A stretch of 64,000 nucleotides of DNA from Kribbella kalugense. GTDB taxonomy: Bacteria; Actinomycetota; Actinomycetes; Propionibacteriales; Kribbellaceae. Location: contig NZ_SODF01000001.1 in NCBI RefSeq assembly GCF_004365875.1, positions 3,100,001-3,164,000 of the forward strand, written 5' to 3'. Positions 8,296-17,140 of the stretch are shown piece after piece (position 1 is the stretch's first letter; the number at the start of each line of letters is the position of its first letter). Position numbers and translations under genes: made by a program. The notes under the pieces are model-generated. The model was not told the DNA's origin. It saw only the letters and a program-made list of their open reading frames with translations, and searched no databases.

Positions 8296-8826
8296 ATGCA
8301 GATTACCGACGGCGCGACGGCCGCACGGACCTTCGCCGAGCTGATGGTCTCCGACGAGCCTCGCCCGGAGTACGCCGACTCCTACCAGCCGTTCGCTCCG
8401 CTGATCGGCAGCTGGGATCTCGACGTCGCCTGGTACGACGAGACCGGTGCCGTAACCCGGCGTACCAAAGGGGAATGGCACTTCGCCTGGGTGCTCGACG
8501 GACGCGCGGTAGCGGACATCTGGATCACGCCGAGTCGCGCGGCCCGCGCGACGGACGGCGATGGCGAATGGGGGTTGTCGATCCGCATCTACGATCCCGA
8601 ACTGAAGGCGTTCCGCTCCACCTGGATGGGCCCGAAGGCCGCGTTCGTGATGCCGTTCGTCGCGCACGCGACCGCGGACACCATCACGCTCGAGTCGCAG
8701 ACCGCGAACACCCGCTGGCAGTTCACCGGCATCACCGAGACAGGGTTCCACTGGCGCAACGAGGATGAAGATGCCGACGGCAACATCATCCTCCGGCAGA
8801 CGTTCGTGGCGACCCGTCAGCCGTAG
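8296..8826 (+). CDS. DUF1579-like hypothetical protein
   Basis: Cytosolic protein of 176 residues, function unknown. The pattern FAPLIGSWDLDV at about 33-44 followed by alternating short beta strands (GEWHFAWVLDGRAVADIW, WGLSIRIYD, FRSTWMG) resembles the lipocalin-like beta-barrel of DUF1579/THAP4-type proteins, which often bind small hydrophobic ligands. The final ten bases overlap the convergent YafY-type gene. The 247-bp gap upstream (8049-8295), shared with the divergent GNAT gene, holds promoters I cannot place firmly. Confidence 0.7.
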   Translation: MQITDGATAARTFAELMVSDEPRPEYADSYQPFAPLIGSWDLDVAWYDETGAVTRRTKGEWHFAWVLDGRAVADIWITPSRAARATDGDGEWGLSIRIYDPELKAFRSTWMGPKAAFVMPFVAHATADTITLESQTANTRWQFTGITETGFHWRNEDEDADGNIILRQTFVATRQP

Positions 8827-9788
8827 GTCGCGACCGCCGCCTCGGCCAGTTCCAGCATCCGCGCTCGCAGGTCCCCCGGCTCCAGCACCTCCAGATCACC
8901 GGCGAATCCGAGCAGCACGCCACACGCCGCTTCCCTGATCCGGAAATGCATCCGCAGATGCGGCCACTCGTCATCCGTCGGAACGTCCCGAGCCACCTCA
9001 CCCTTGGCGAGCATCGGGCCGGCGATCCGCCGGATCACCTCGACCCGATCCGGTCGCACCCGGACCAGTACGTCGACGCCGACCGGCGCCTGCCGCTCGA
9101 GTCCGGACCGCAGTCGCTCCCACTCCGCGCGTACATCCAGCCCGTCAGGCCGATCCGCCGGCTCCTCGAGGATGTCGACCTGCTCGACCCGCGACACCCG
9201 ATACATCCGCGCCGCCCCGCGATGCGCCGCCACGAGATACCAGCGTCCGGCCTGCTCGACCAGCCCCCACGGATCGACGGTACGACGCTGCACACCCTCA
9301 CTGGCCGACGCGTACCGCAGTCGCACCCGTCTGCGCTTGACCACCGCCTGCCGCAGTACCGGCAACGCGCCGGTGTCCTCGACGTCCGCGAACCACCGCC
9401 GCCGGTCGACCACGATCGCACCGGACAACGCGTCCGCATCCCCCTGCAACTCCACCGGCAACGTCGCCGACAGCTTCCCCATCGCCGAGTGCAGCGCGTC
9501 CTGCAGCCCGAGCTCCTCCGACAACGAAGCCCGCCCCGACCAGGCGAACAGCGCCTGTGCCTCCCGCGGCGTCAACTCGCTGACATCGGCGCGATACCCA
9601 GGCAGCAACACACATCCCCCGTTGCGCCCACGCTCGGAGTACACCGGTACGCCGGCCGCCGACAACGCCTCCATGTCCCGCATGACCGTCCGCGACGACA
9701 CCTCGAGCCGCTCGGCCAGGTCCCGCGCGCTCAATCGCTCATGCCGCTGCAGCAACAAGATGATCTGCAACAACCGGTCCGCTCGCAT
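8817..9788 (-). CDS. YafY/WYL-domain transcriptional regulator
   Basis: DNA-binding regulator of 323 residues from ATG 9788. The N-terminal winged helix-turn-helix occupies about 1-60 (LSARDLAERLEVSSRTVMRD is the HTH). The WYL ligand-sensing domain is in the middle (WGLVEQAGRWYLVAAHRG gives the W-Y-L triad), and a WCX-type C-terminal domain spans about 230-320. It diverges from a TIGR03086/DinB-like gene with a 54-bp gap that contains a perfect palindrome at 9799-9823, the likely operator for both genes. Regulators of this arrangement commonly control the adjacent DinB or glyoxalase-like gene. The frame extends upstream to 10220 but that part is the antisense of the neighbour. Confidence 0.9.
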   Translation of the reverse strand: MRADRLLQIILLLQRHERLSARDLAERLEVSSRTVMRDMEALSAAGVPVYSERGRNGGCVLLPGYRADVSELTPREAQALFAWSGRASLSEELGLQDALHSAMGKLSATLPVELQGDADALSGAIVVDRRRWFADVEDTGALPVLRQAVVKRRRVRLRYASASEGVQRRTVDPWGLVEQAGRWYLVAAHRGAARMYRVSRVEQVDILEEPADRPDGLDVRAEWERLRSGLERQAPVGVDVLVRVRPDRVEVIRRIAGPMLAKGEVARDVPTDDEWPHLRMHFRIREAACGVLLGFAGDLEVLEPGDLRARMLELAEAAVATYG

Positions 9789-9798
9789 GAGTTCAACA

Positions 9799-9823
9799 AT
9801 ATGCGACAGAAGATGTCGCATAT
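9799..9823. promoter_or_regulatory. Operator between YafY regulator and DinB-like gene
   Basis: Perfect 10-bp inverted repeat atatgcgaca / tgtcgcatat with a 5-nt spacer, centred in the 54-bp gap of a divergent gene pair. It lies 11 bp from the regulator start and 20 bp from the target start, so binding would block both promoters. Confidence 0.75.
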
Positions 9824-9842
9824 ACCCCGCGAAGCTGTCTGC

Positions 9843-10418
9843 ATGAACAACTTCGCGAACGACCCCCGTCCGATGTTCGTCCTCGCGCTGGACCAGACCC
9901 AGGCGATGATCGACACCGTCGGCGCCGACGAGCTGACCCTGCCGACCCCGTGCCCGGACTACGACGTCCGCACCCTGCTCGGCCACCTGCTCACCGTGGC
10001 CGGCCGGATCAACCTCGCCCTGACCGGCGGCAACCCGTTGGACCTCCCAACGGTCACCACCGGCGTCGACGACGTACCGTCCGCCTGGAAGGAACGCCGT
10101 ACGGCGATCGACGGAACGCTGGCCGACGACGGCGTACTCGGGCGGATCTGCACGCTGCCGTGGGGAACCCTGCCCGGAGCAGCAGCCATCGGCGCCTATA
10201 CCGGCGAGCTCACCACCCACTCGTGGGACCTCGCGAAGGCAACCGGCCGCACCGATCTCCTGGACGACTCACTCGCCGTCTACTGCCTGCCCCTGGTCCA
10301 ACGAGCCATCCCGGCCGAACCCCGCGGCGGACACGTCCCCTTCGGCACCGTCGTACAGGTCGCCGACAACGCGACCCCGTACGCCCAACTGGCTGCCTGG
10401 CAAGGCCGCCAGCCCTAA
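9843..10418 (+). CDS. TIGR03086-type DinB/mycothiol-dependent-like protein
   Basis: Cytosolic protein of 191 residues from ATG 9843, of the actinobacterial TIGR03086 group in the DinB/maleylpyruvate isomerase N-terminal superfamily. Family features: LALDQTQAMIDTV helix, TPCPDYDVRTLLGHLL (metal-ligand His in the GHLL motif) and ELTTHSWDLAKATG with the second His. Members are four-helix bundles, often metal-binding and thought to use mycothiol; the specific reaction is unknown here. Probably repressed through the operator at 9799-9823. Its end overlaps the convergent SDR gene by four bases. Confidence 0.82.
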   Translation: MNNFANDPRPMFVLALDQTQAMIDTVGADELTLPTPCPDYDVRTLLGHLLTVAGRINLALTGGNPLDLPTVTTGVDDVPSAWKERRTAIDGTLADDGVLGRICTLPWGTLPGAAAIGAYTGELTTHSWDLAKATGRTDLLDDSLAVYCLPLVQRAIPAEPRGGHVPFGTVVQVADNATPYAQLAAWQGRQP

Positions 10419-11166
10419 GCGATGCCGCCGTTCAGCATCAGGCCGCCGTCGATGGTGATGGTCTGACCGGTGATCCACGACGCCTCGTCGGACAGCAGGA
10501 ACCAGACCAGCGACGCGACGTCCTCCGGCAGACCCAACCGACCCAGCGGGTACGTCGACGCGACCTTGTCCTCACGTCCTTCGTAGAGGGCTCCGGCGAA
10601 CTTGGTCTTGACCACCGCCGGGGCCACGGCGTTCACCCGGATCTCCGGAGCCAGCTCGACAGCCAGCTCCTGAGTGACCCGGGACAGCATCGCCTTGGTC
10701 GCGCCGTACCACCCGATGCCAGGCGACGGGCCTAGACCGGCGACCGAGGACAGGTTGACCACAGCACCGCCGTGCGCGCGCATCCACGCGTCCCGGCAGG
10801 CCTTCACCCAAGCGATCGCGGCCAGCACGTTGGTGTCGACCATCTTGGCCGCGACCGTCTGGTCGACGTCGAGCAGCTTCCCGTAGATCGGGTTGATACC
10901 GGCGTTGTTCACCAGCAGATCCACCGACCCGTACGTCGCCACCGCCGCGGCAACCACCGCCCCGCGATGGGTGGGATCCGCCGCCTTGCCGGCCACCGCG
11001 AGCGCGTGCTTGCGGCCACCCAGGGACTCGACAGCCTCGTCGAGCGTCTCCTGGGTCCGGCCGGTGATGACGACGCGAGCGCCGTCTGCAACCAGACGCT
11101 GCGCAATCGCCAGCCCGATCCCCCGGGACGCCCCGGTGACGATCGCCGTACGGTTCTCCAGGCTCA

Positions 11167-11167
<1 letters not shown>
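10415..11167 (-). CDS. SDR oxidoreductase (3-oxoacyl-CoA reductase/hydroxyacyl-CoA dehydrogenase-like)
   Basis: Short-chain dehydrogenase of 250 residues from ATG 11167. TGASRGIG near residue 10, NNAG at about 84-87, and the YxxxK pair in GWYGATKAML are all present; the end ITIDGGLML is typical. The start codon overlaps the thiolase stop by one base (TGATG), so it is translationally coupled. It is the third gene of the operon acyl-CoA dehydrogenase, thiolase, SDR, which makes a beta-oxidation role likely, for example oxidising a 3-hydroxyacyl-CoA before thiolysis. Confidence 0.9.
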
Positions 11168-12387
<1,220 letters not shown>

Positions 12388-12399
12388 TGCCGGTCCTTC

Positions 12400-13545
12400 C
12401 TAGAGGCCGAGATCCCGGCCGATGAGTTCCTTCATGATCTCGTTCGAGCCGGCCCAGATCTTCGTCACCCGGGCGTCGCGCCAGGCGCGGGCCACCCGGT
12501 ACTCGTTCATGTAGCCATACCCACCATGCAGCTGCACGCACGCATCCAGTACTTCGTTCTGCACGTGGGCGCTCCACCACTTGGTCTTGGCGGCATCCAC
12601 CGCGGACAGCCGGTCCTCGTCGTGCGCGACCACGCCGTTGTCGACGTACGCCTGGGTGACCTCGACCTTGGTGACCAGCTCGGCGATCAGGAACTTGTTG
12701 TACTGGAACGAGCCGACCGACTGGCCGAACGCCTTGCGCTGCTTCACGTACTCGATCGTCTCGTGCAGGATCTGGGTCGCGTGCGCGATGTTCGACACGG
12801 CGGCGCCGATCCGCTCCTGGGCCAGCCGCTCCATCATGTGGATGAAGCCGCGGTCGAGCTCGCCGAGCACGTTGTCGTCGGCGATGAACAGGTCCTCGAA
12901 GAACAGCTCCGACGTACCCGACTCGGTCTGGCCGACCTTGTCCAGCTTCCGGCCGCGCGCGAAGCCCTCCATCCCCTCCTCGACCACGAACAGCGTGATG
13001 CCCTTCGCGCCCTTCGACGGGTCGGTCCGGGCGGCGACGATGACCAGGTCGGCCATGTCGCCGTTCGTGATGAAGGTCTTCGAGCCGTTCAGCACCCAGC
13101 CGCCGTCGGCCTTCTTCGCGGTCGTCTTCAACGCGGCCAGGTCGGAGCCACCGGACGGCTCGGTCATCCCGATCGCGGCGACGTACTCACCGGAGCAGAA
13201 CTTGGGCAGCCAGCGCTGCTTCTGCTCCTCGGTGCCGAGGTCGACGAAGTACGGCGCGGCGCAGTCGTAGTGGATGCCGAAGCAGCTCGACAGCGACGCG
13301 GAGACCTTCGAGACCTCCTCGGCGAACACCTGGTTGAACCGGTAGTCGCCGACGCTCGAACCGCCGTACTCCTCCGGCACGTCCAGCCCGAGGAAACCCT
13401 GCTTGCCGGCCTCCAGCCAGGCGGCCCGATCGATCGTCTTCTCCTCGAGGAACTGCTCCATCCGCGGCACCAGCGACCGATCGCAGTACTCCTTCGCACT
13501 GGCCCGGAAGGCATGGTGATCCTCGTTGAAGATGACGCGATCCAT
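12400..13545 (-). CDS. Acyl-CoA dehydrogenase
   Basis: FAD-dependent acyl-CoA dehydrogenase of 381 residues, first gene of the beta-oxidation operon. Signature segments: AIGMTEPSGGSDLAALKT, the substrate/FAD region; VLNGSKTFITNGDMAD; and the C-terminal LHGGYGYMNEYRVARAWRD. At the position of the medium-chain enzyme's catalytic Glu (YEGT) this protein has IWAGSNEIM, so the base is probably on an earlier helix, as in long-chain and isovaleryl enzymes. Likely repressed by the divergent TetR protein through the palindrome at 13598-13615. Confidence 0.93.
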   Translation of the reverse strand: MDRVIFNEDHHAFRASAKEYCDRSLVPRMEQFLEEKTIDRAAWLEAGKQGFLGLDVPEEYGGSSVGDYRFNQVFAEEVSKVSASLSSCFGIHYDCAAPYFVDLGTEEQKQRWLPKFCSGEYVAAIGMTEPSGGSDLAALKTTAKKADGGWVLNGSKTFITNGDMADLVIVAARTDPSKGAKGITLFVVEEGMEGFARGRKLDKVGQTESGTSELFFEDLFIADDNVLGELDRGFIHMMERLAQERIGAAVSNIAHATQILHETIEYVKQRKAFGQSVGSFQYNKFLIAELVTKVEVTQAYVDNGVVAHDEDRLSAVDAAKTKWWSAHVQNEVLDACVQLHGGYGYMNEYRVARAWRDARVTKIWAGSNEIMKELIGRDLGL

Positions 13546-13597
13546 CTGTGGCCTCCCCGATTCGAGACAAGTGGCGCAGTATCTAATTCATCGCATG

Positions 13598-13615
13598 GCT
13601 AAGCGCTTGCTTAGC
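13598..13615. promoter_or_regulatory. TetR operator of beta-oxidation operon
   Basis: Perfect 7-bp inverted repeat gctaagc / gcttagc with spacer gctt. It lies between the acyl-CoA dehydrogenase start (13545) and the TetR start (13643). The core taagcgcttgctta has the symmetry and spacing usual for TetR-family sites controlling fatty-acid genes. Confidence 0.75.
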
Positions 13616-13642
13616 TTCACTCTTTCGGTGCATGGTGTCAAC

Positions 13643-14242
13643 GTGTCCGCAGTCACGAGTCCCCTGGTTTGGGAGCATGTCCAGCCGGCCGCCGCGCGCC
13701 GGCTGCTGACCGGCGCCGTCGACGCCTTCGCCGAACGCGGCTACCAGGCCACGACGACCCGCGACATCGCATCCCGTGCCGGGATGAGTCCGGCCGCGCT
13801 CTACGTGCATTACCCGTCGAAGGAGCGCCTGCTCTTCGAGATCAGCCTCTACGGCCACAATGCGGCCCTGGAGGTACTGCGCTCTGCCGACACCGGCCCG
13901 ACTCCGGCCGACCGACTGCGCTCGCTCGTCGCCGCGTTCACCGCCTGGCACGCGGAGCACCACACGATCGCCCACGTGGTCCAGTACGAGCTCGCAGCCC
14001 TCTCCCCCGAGCACCTGGCCGAGGTGGCGACGATTCGTCGCGCCATCTCCGCGCAGATCGAGGGCGTCCTGGCAGACGGCGTACAGGACGGATCGTTCGC
14101 CGTCGACGACCTGCCTGGCACGACTCTCGCCGTACTGTCGCTGTCGATCGACGTCGCTCGCTGGTACACACCCCATCGCGGCGAGCCTGCTGCCCTCGGC
14201 AAGCTGTACGCCGACCTCGCGCACCGAATGGTCCAGGCATGA
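13643..14242 (+). CDS. TetR-family regulator of fatty-acid degradation operon
   Basis: Repressor of 199 residues from the GTG at 13643. The N-terminal HTH spans about 15-60 (AFAERGYQATTTRDIASRAG, then MSPAALYVHYPSKERLL). The C-terminal ligand domain resembles the TetR_C KstR2-like group. I prefer the GTG start because upstream ATGs at 13526 and 13595 would place coding sequence across the operator palindrome. It diverges from the acyl-CoA dehydrogenase operon. The ligand is probably an acyl-CoA; this is inference from context. Confidence 0.88.
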   Translation: MSAVTSPLVWEHVQPAAARRLLTGAVDAFAERGYQATTTRDIASRAGMSPAALYVHYPSKERLLFEISLYGHNAALEVLRSADTGPTPADRLRSLVAAFTAWHAEHHTIAHVVQYELAALSPEHLAEVATIRRAISAQIEGVLADGVQDGSFAVDDLPGTTLAVLSLSIDVARWYTPHRGEPAALGKLYADLAHRMVQA

Positions 14243-14244
14243 CG

Positions 14245-14274
14245 AAGCCCCGCATCCAACTGGATACGGGGCTT
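14245..14274. terminator. Bidirectional terminator
   Basis: Thirteen-base stem with one mismatch (aagccccgcatcc with ggatacggggctt) and a 4-nt loop between the convergent TetR and YceI genes. Confidence 0.8.
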
Positions 14275-14287
14275 GAGTCGTGGTGCG

Positions 14288-14857
14288 TCAGACCTGCAGG
14301 GCAGCCTGGACGTCGAGGTGGATGTCCACCTTGTCGCCGATCAGGAGCTTGCCACCCTCGAGCGGGACGTTGAAGTCGATGCCCCACTCCTTGCGGCTGA
14401 TCGAGGTGGAGGCCTCGAAGCCGATGATGGTCTGGCCGTAGGCGTTCTGGTCGACGCCGAGGAACTCGACACCGAGCTCGACCGGCTTGGTGACGTCCTT
14501 GATGGTCAGCTCGCCGGCCAGGACGTAGTCGTCGCCCTCAGCCTTGATCGCGGTGCTGACGAAAGTCATCTTCGGGCTGTTCTCGGCGTCGAAGAAGTCG
14601 CCGGAGCGCAGGTGCCCGTCGCGCTGCTCGTTGCGGGTGTGCACGGAGCCGAGCTCGATCGTGACGTTGGTCGCGGACTCCTCGATGGTGTCCTTGACAA
14701 CGATCTCGCCGCTGAACTCCTGGAAGGTGCCGCGGACCTTGGTCATCAGGTGCCGGACGGTGAAGCCGATCTCGGTGTGCGCCGTGTCGATGGCGTAGGT
14801 GCCGGCGACCAGGCCGGGGATGGTGCTGGTCACGGTGCCGGTGGTGGTGTCGCTCAT
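14288..14857 (-). CDS. YceI-family lipid-binding protein
   Basis: Lipocalin-like protein of 189 residues, cytoplasmic by sequence since there is no signal peptide. Family pattern: YAIDTAHTEIGFTVRHLMTKVRG near the start, HLRSGDFFDAENSPKMTFVS in the middle and a WGIDFNVPLEGGKLLIGDKV end. YceI proteins bind polyprenoid chains or amphiphiles. It diverges from a MarR regulator with two AT-rich sites between them, the standard MarR/YceI pairing in actinomycetes. Confidence 0.92.
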   Translation of the reverse strand: MSDTTTGTVTSTIPGLVAGTYAIDTAHTEIGFTVRHLMTKVRGTFQEFSGEIVVKDTIEESATNVTIELGSVHTRNEQRDGHLRSGDFFDAENSPKMTFVSTAIKAEGDDYVLAGELTIKDVTKPVELGVEFLGVDQNAYGQTIIGFEASTSISRKEWGIDFNVPLEGGKLLIGDKVDIHLDVQAALQV

Positions 14858-14912
14858 GAGGTCCTCTCGGGAAGGCGTTCGTACTGGTCGGGGGCGACGC
14901 AGCCAGGTCTAT

Positions 14913-14970
14913 AGTTAAAACTTCAACCGATGACTACGACGGTAGACAGTAACTGTTTAAAAGTCAACTA
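14913..14970. promoter_or_regulatory. Paired MarR-type sites, YceI/MarR promoter region
   Basis: Two related AT-rich elements stand out in GC-rich DNA: agttaaaacttcaacc at 14913-14928 and agtaactgtttaaaagtcaa at 14948-14967. Read on the other strand they share GTTGA-(5-6 nt)-TTAA spacing. They lie between divergent yceI and marR genes and probably bind the MarR protein. Confidence 0.55.
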
Positions 14971-14991
14971 CATTCCCGGTACACTGTTCTC

Positions 14992-15456
14992 GTGACGATG
15001 GAGACTGAGACTCGGTGGCTGAACGCCGAGCAGCAGGTGGCGTGGCGTGCGTACCTGCTGGGCACCGCACGCCTGATGGCCAAGCTGGATGAGGACCTGC
15101 GCCGGTTCGGCATCGGCATCAACGACTACGAGATCCTGGTCCGGCTCTCCGAGGCCCCCGACCGACGGCTGCGGATGGCCGACCTGGCCGACCGGCTGCA
15201 CCAGAGCCGGTCGCGCCTGACCCACACCGTCGGCCGACTCGAGGCCGGCGACCTGGTCCGCCGTACGTCGTGCACTAGCGACAAGCGCGGCGTCTGGGCC
15301 GAGCTGACCGAGGCGGGCTTCGGTCTGCTCGAGCAGGCCGCGCCGTACCACGTCGACGGCGTCAGGGAGAACCTGGTCGACCTGGCCACCCAGGAGGACT
15401 TCGCTGCTGTCGGCCGCGTGTTCGACTCCGTCTCGGAGCACATCGGCCAGCGCTAG
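14992..15456 (+). CDS. MarR-family regulator (partner of YceI)
   Basis: Winged-helix repressor of 154 residues (GTG 14992) or 152 (ATG 14998). Family core: LTTYEILVRLSE-type helix seen as INDYEILVRLSE, MADLADRLHQSRSRLTHTV as the recognition helix, then the wing with TSDKRGVWAELTEAG. It diverges from yceI and is probably autoregulated. Members with this arrangement sense lipophilic compounds; the ligand here is unknown. Confidence 0.88.
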   Translation: MTMETETRWLNAEQQVAWRAYLLGTARLMAKLDEDLRRFGIGINDYEILVRLSEAPDRRLRMADLADRLHQSRSRLTHTVGRLEAGDLVRRTSCTSDKRGVWAELTEAGFGLLEQAAPYHVDGVRENLVDLATQEDFAAVGRVFDSVSEHIGQR

Positions 15457-15459
15457 CTG

Positions 15460-16185
15460 TTACCACGGGACCGTGCCGGCGTCGTCGAAGAATCCGCCGG
15501 TGGGTCCGCCGTCGGGCAGGGTCGCGAGGTGAATCGCGATGGCCGCGCCCTGTTGTGGTGTGCGAACGCCCCGGAAGCCGTTGAGGTCGGTGGCGGTGAA
15601 TCCGGGGCAGCCGGAGTTGACCAGGATGTTGGTGTCGCCCAGTTCCTTGGCATATTGGACGGTGAGGGCGTTGAGGAAGGTCTTCGAGGCCAAGTAGGCG
15701 GCGGGAGCCGGACCCATGTCGACATCGGGTGCGGTTTGCAGGGCGAGCGAGCCGACGCTGCTGGACAGGTTGACGATTCGCGGTGATGCCGAGCCGCGCA
15801 GCATCGGCAGCATCGCGTTGGTGACCCGGATGACGCCGATCACGTTGGTTTCCACGACAGCTCGCACGGTCGCGGGCTCGAGCGTGGTGGGTGTCTGTGG
15901 CACGCGGCCGGTGATCGCGGCATTGTTGACCAGGACGTCGAGCCCGCCGGCATGGCCTGCGATCAACTCGGCCGCAGCGGCCACACTTGCATCATCGGTT
16001 ACGTCGAGCGGTACGCCGAACGCGTCGGTCCCGTCCGCGCGCAGCTTCTCCACCGCGGTCTCGCGGCGTTCTTGATCCCTCGCGCCGACACCGATTCGCC
16101 AGCCAAGGGCGCCCAGGCCTGCGGCGATCTCGTATCCGATTCCTTTGTTCGCGCCGGTCACCAGCGCGACAGTCCGTTCACTCAT
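15460..16185 (-). CDS. SDR oxidoreductase (carbonyl-reductase-like)
   Basis: Short-chain dehydrogenase of 241 residues from ATG 16185 (an ATG four codons upstream at 16197 is also possible). TGANKGIGYEIAAGL at the N-terminus with an NADPH-type basic residue, NNAA in place of NNAG, and the YLASK active site. The overall order resembles plant/bacterial carbonyl reductases (NLSSSVGSLAL, then SGCPGFTATDLNGF). The gene diverges from a LysR regulator, which is its likely controller. The substrate is unknown. Confidence 0.88.
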   Translation of the reverse strand: MSERTVALVTGANKGIGYEIAAGLGALGWRIGVGARDQERRETAVEKLRADGTDAFGVPLDVTDDASVAAAAELIAGHAGGLDVLVNNAAITGRVPQTPTTLEPATVRAVVETNVIGVIRVTNAMLPMLRGSASPRIVNLSSSVGSLALQTAPDVDMGPAPAAYLASKTFLNALTVQYAKELGDTNILVNSGCPGFTATDLNGFRGVRTPQQGAAIAIHLATLPDGGPTGGFFDDAGTVPW

Positions 16186-16290
16186 GCCGTCGATCATGTT
16201 GCGGACTCGGTCGGGGCGTCCAAGACCGGTCGGGTGGGCGGCGATACCGCACGGGTATTGGTCGTGGTCAGCGCTGGATACGATGAGCTG

Positions 16291-17130
16291 GTGGAGACGC
16301 GGGAGTTGCGATACTTCGTCGCCGTCGCCGAGGAGTTGCATTTCGGGCGGGCGGCAGAACGGCTCGCGATGGCGCAACCACCGTTGTCGCGGGCGATCCA
16401 GCAGCTCGAACGGCGACTCGGAGTCGTTCTGCTGCACCGCACTACTCGCGCAATCACCTTGACCGAGGCCGGGTCGGTGCTGCTGCGGGAGGCCCGGACC
16501 GCGCTCGACGCGGTCGAAGCCGCCGAGCGGCGCACCCGCCGCGCCGCGGCCGACCAGCCGGGTGTGGTGCTGGCCGCCAAGGCCGGAGCGTCCACGGAAC
16601 TGTTGTCGAAGCTTCTGGACGCCTACGCCGCTGAACCGGGCGCCGTGGCCGTCGAGATGATGCTGTGCGGGCCCGGCGAGCCGGAAAGTCTGCTCCGCAC
16701 CGGGCGTGCCGACGTTGCCCTGCTCCACCGGCCCTACGACACGACAGTCGGATTCGACACCGAGGATCTGCACACCGAGCAGCAGGTCGCGGTCCTTCCC
16801 GCGGGGCATCCCCTCGCCAACCGATCCCACCTGTCGATGGCCGAGGTCAACGCCCTGACGGACCTGCCCCTGCCACGCTGGCCCCGACGGGATGGGAGTT
16901 ATCCCGACGGCCCCGGCCCGCAGGTTCGCGACCATACCCAGTTGACCCAGCTGATCACACTCGGTCGGGCCTGCGCGCTCATGCCCGAGTCACTCCGAGC
17001 CCAGCTAGGCGACGGTCACGCCATCGTGCCGGTGCCGGACGCGCCGGCCGTCACGACCGTCATCGCGTGGCCACCACACAGCAGGTCCAAAGCCGTTGCC
17101 GACCTCGTCCACACCGCGACACGCCTCTGA
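16291..17130 (+). CDS. LysR-family regulator
   Basis: Regulator of 279 residues from GTG 16291. The N-terminal HTH ELRYFVAVAEELHFGRAAER is canonical, followed by LAMAQPPLSRAIQQLERRLG. The ligand domain runs from about 90 to 275. It diverges from an SDR reductase 105 bp away, which it probably activates. The frame extends far upstream, but that part is antisense to the SDR gene. Confidence 0.9.
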   Translation: METRELRYFVAVAEELHFGRAAERLAMAQPPLSRAIQQLERRLGVVLLHRTTRAITLTEAGSVLLREARTALDAVEAAERRTRRAAADQPGVVLAAKAGASTELLSKLLDAYAAEPGAVAVEMMLCGPGEPESLLRTGRADVALLHRPYDTTVGFDTEDLHTEQQVAVLPAGHPLANRSHLSMAEVNALTDLPLPRWPRRDGSYPDGPGPQVRDHTQLTQLITLGRACALMPESLRAQLGDGHAIVPVPDAPAVTTVIAWPPHSRSKAVADLVHTATRL

Positions 17131-17140
17131 TCGACACCGC

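Noticed and set aside
8946..10418. 490-residue frame including the DinB-like protein
   Set aside because: The first 299 residues are antisense to the YafY gene and cross the operator; the ATG at 9843 gives the normal family start.
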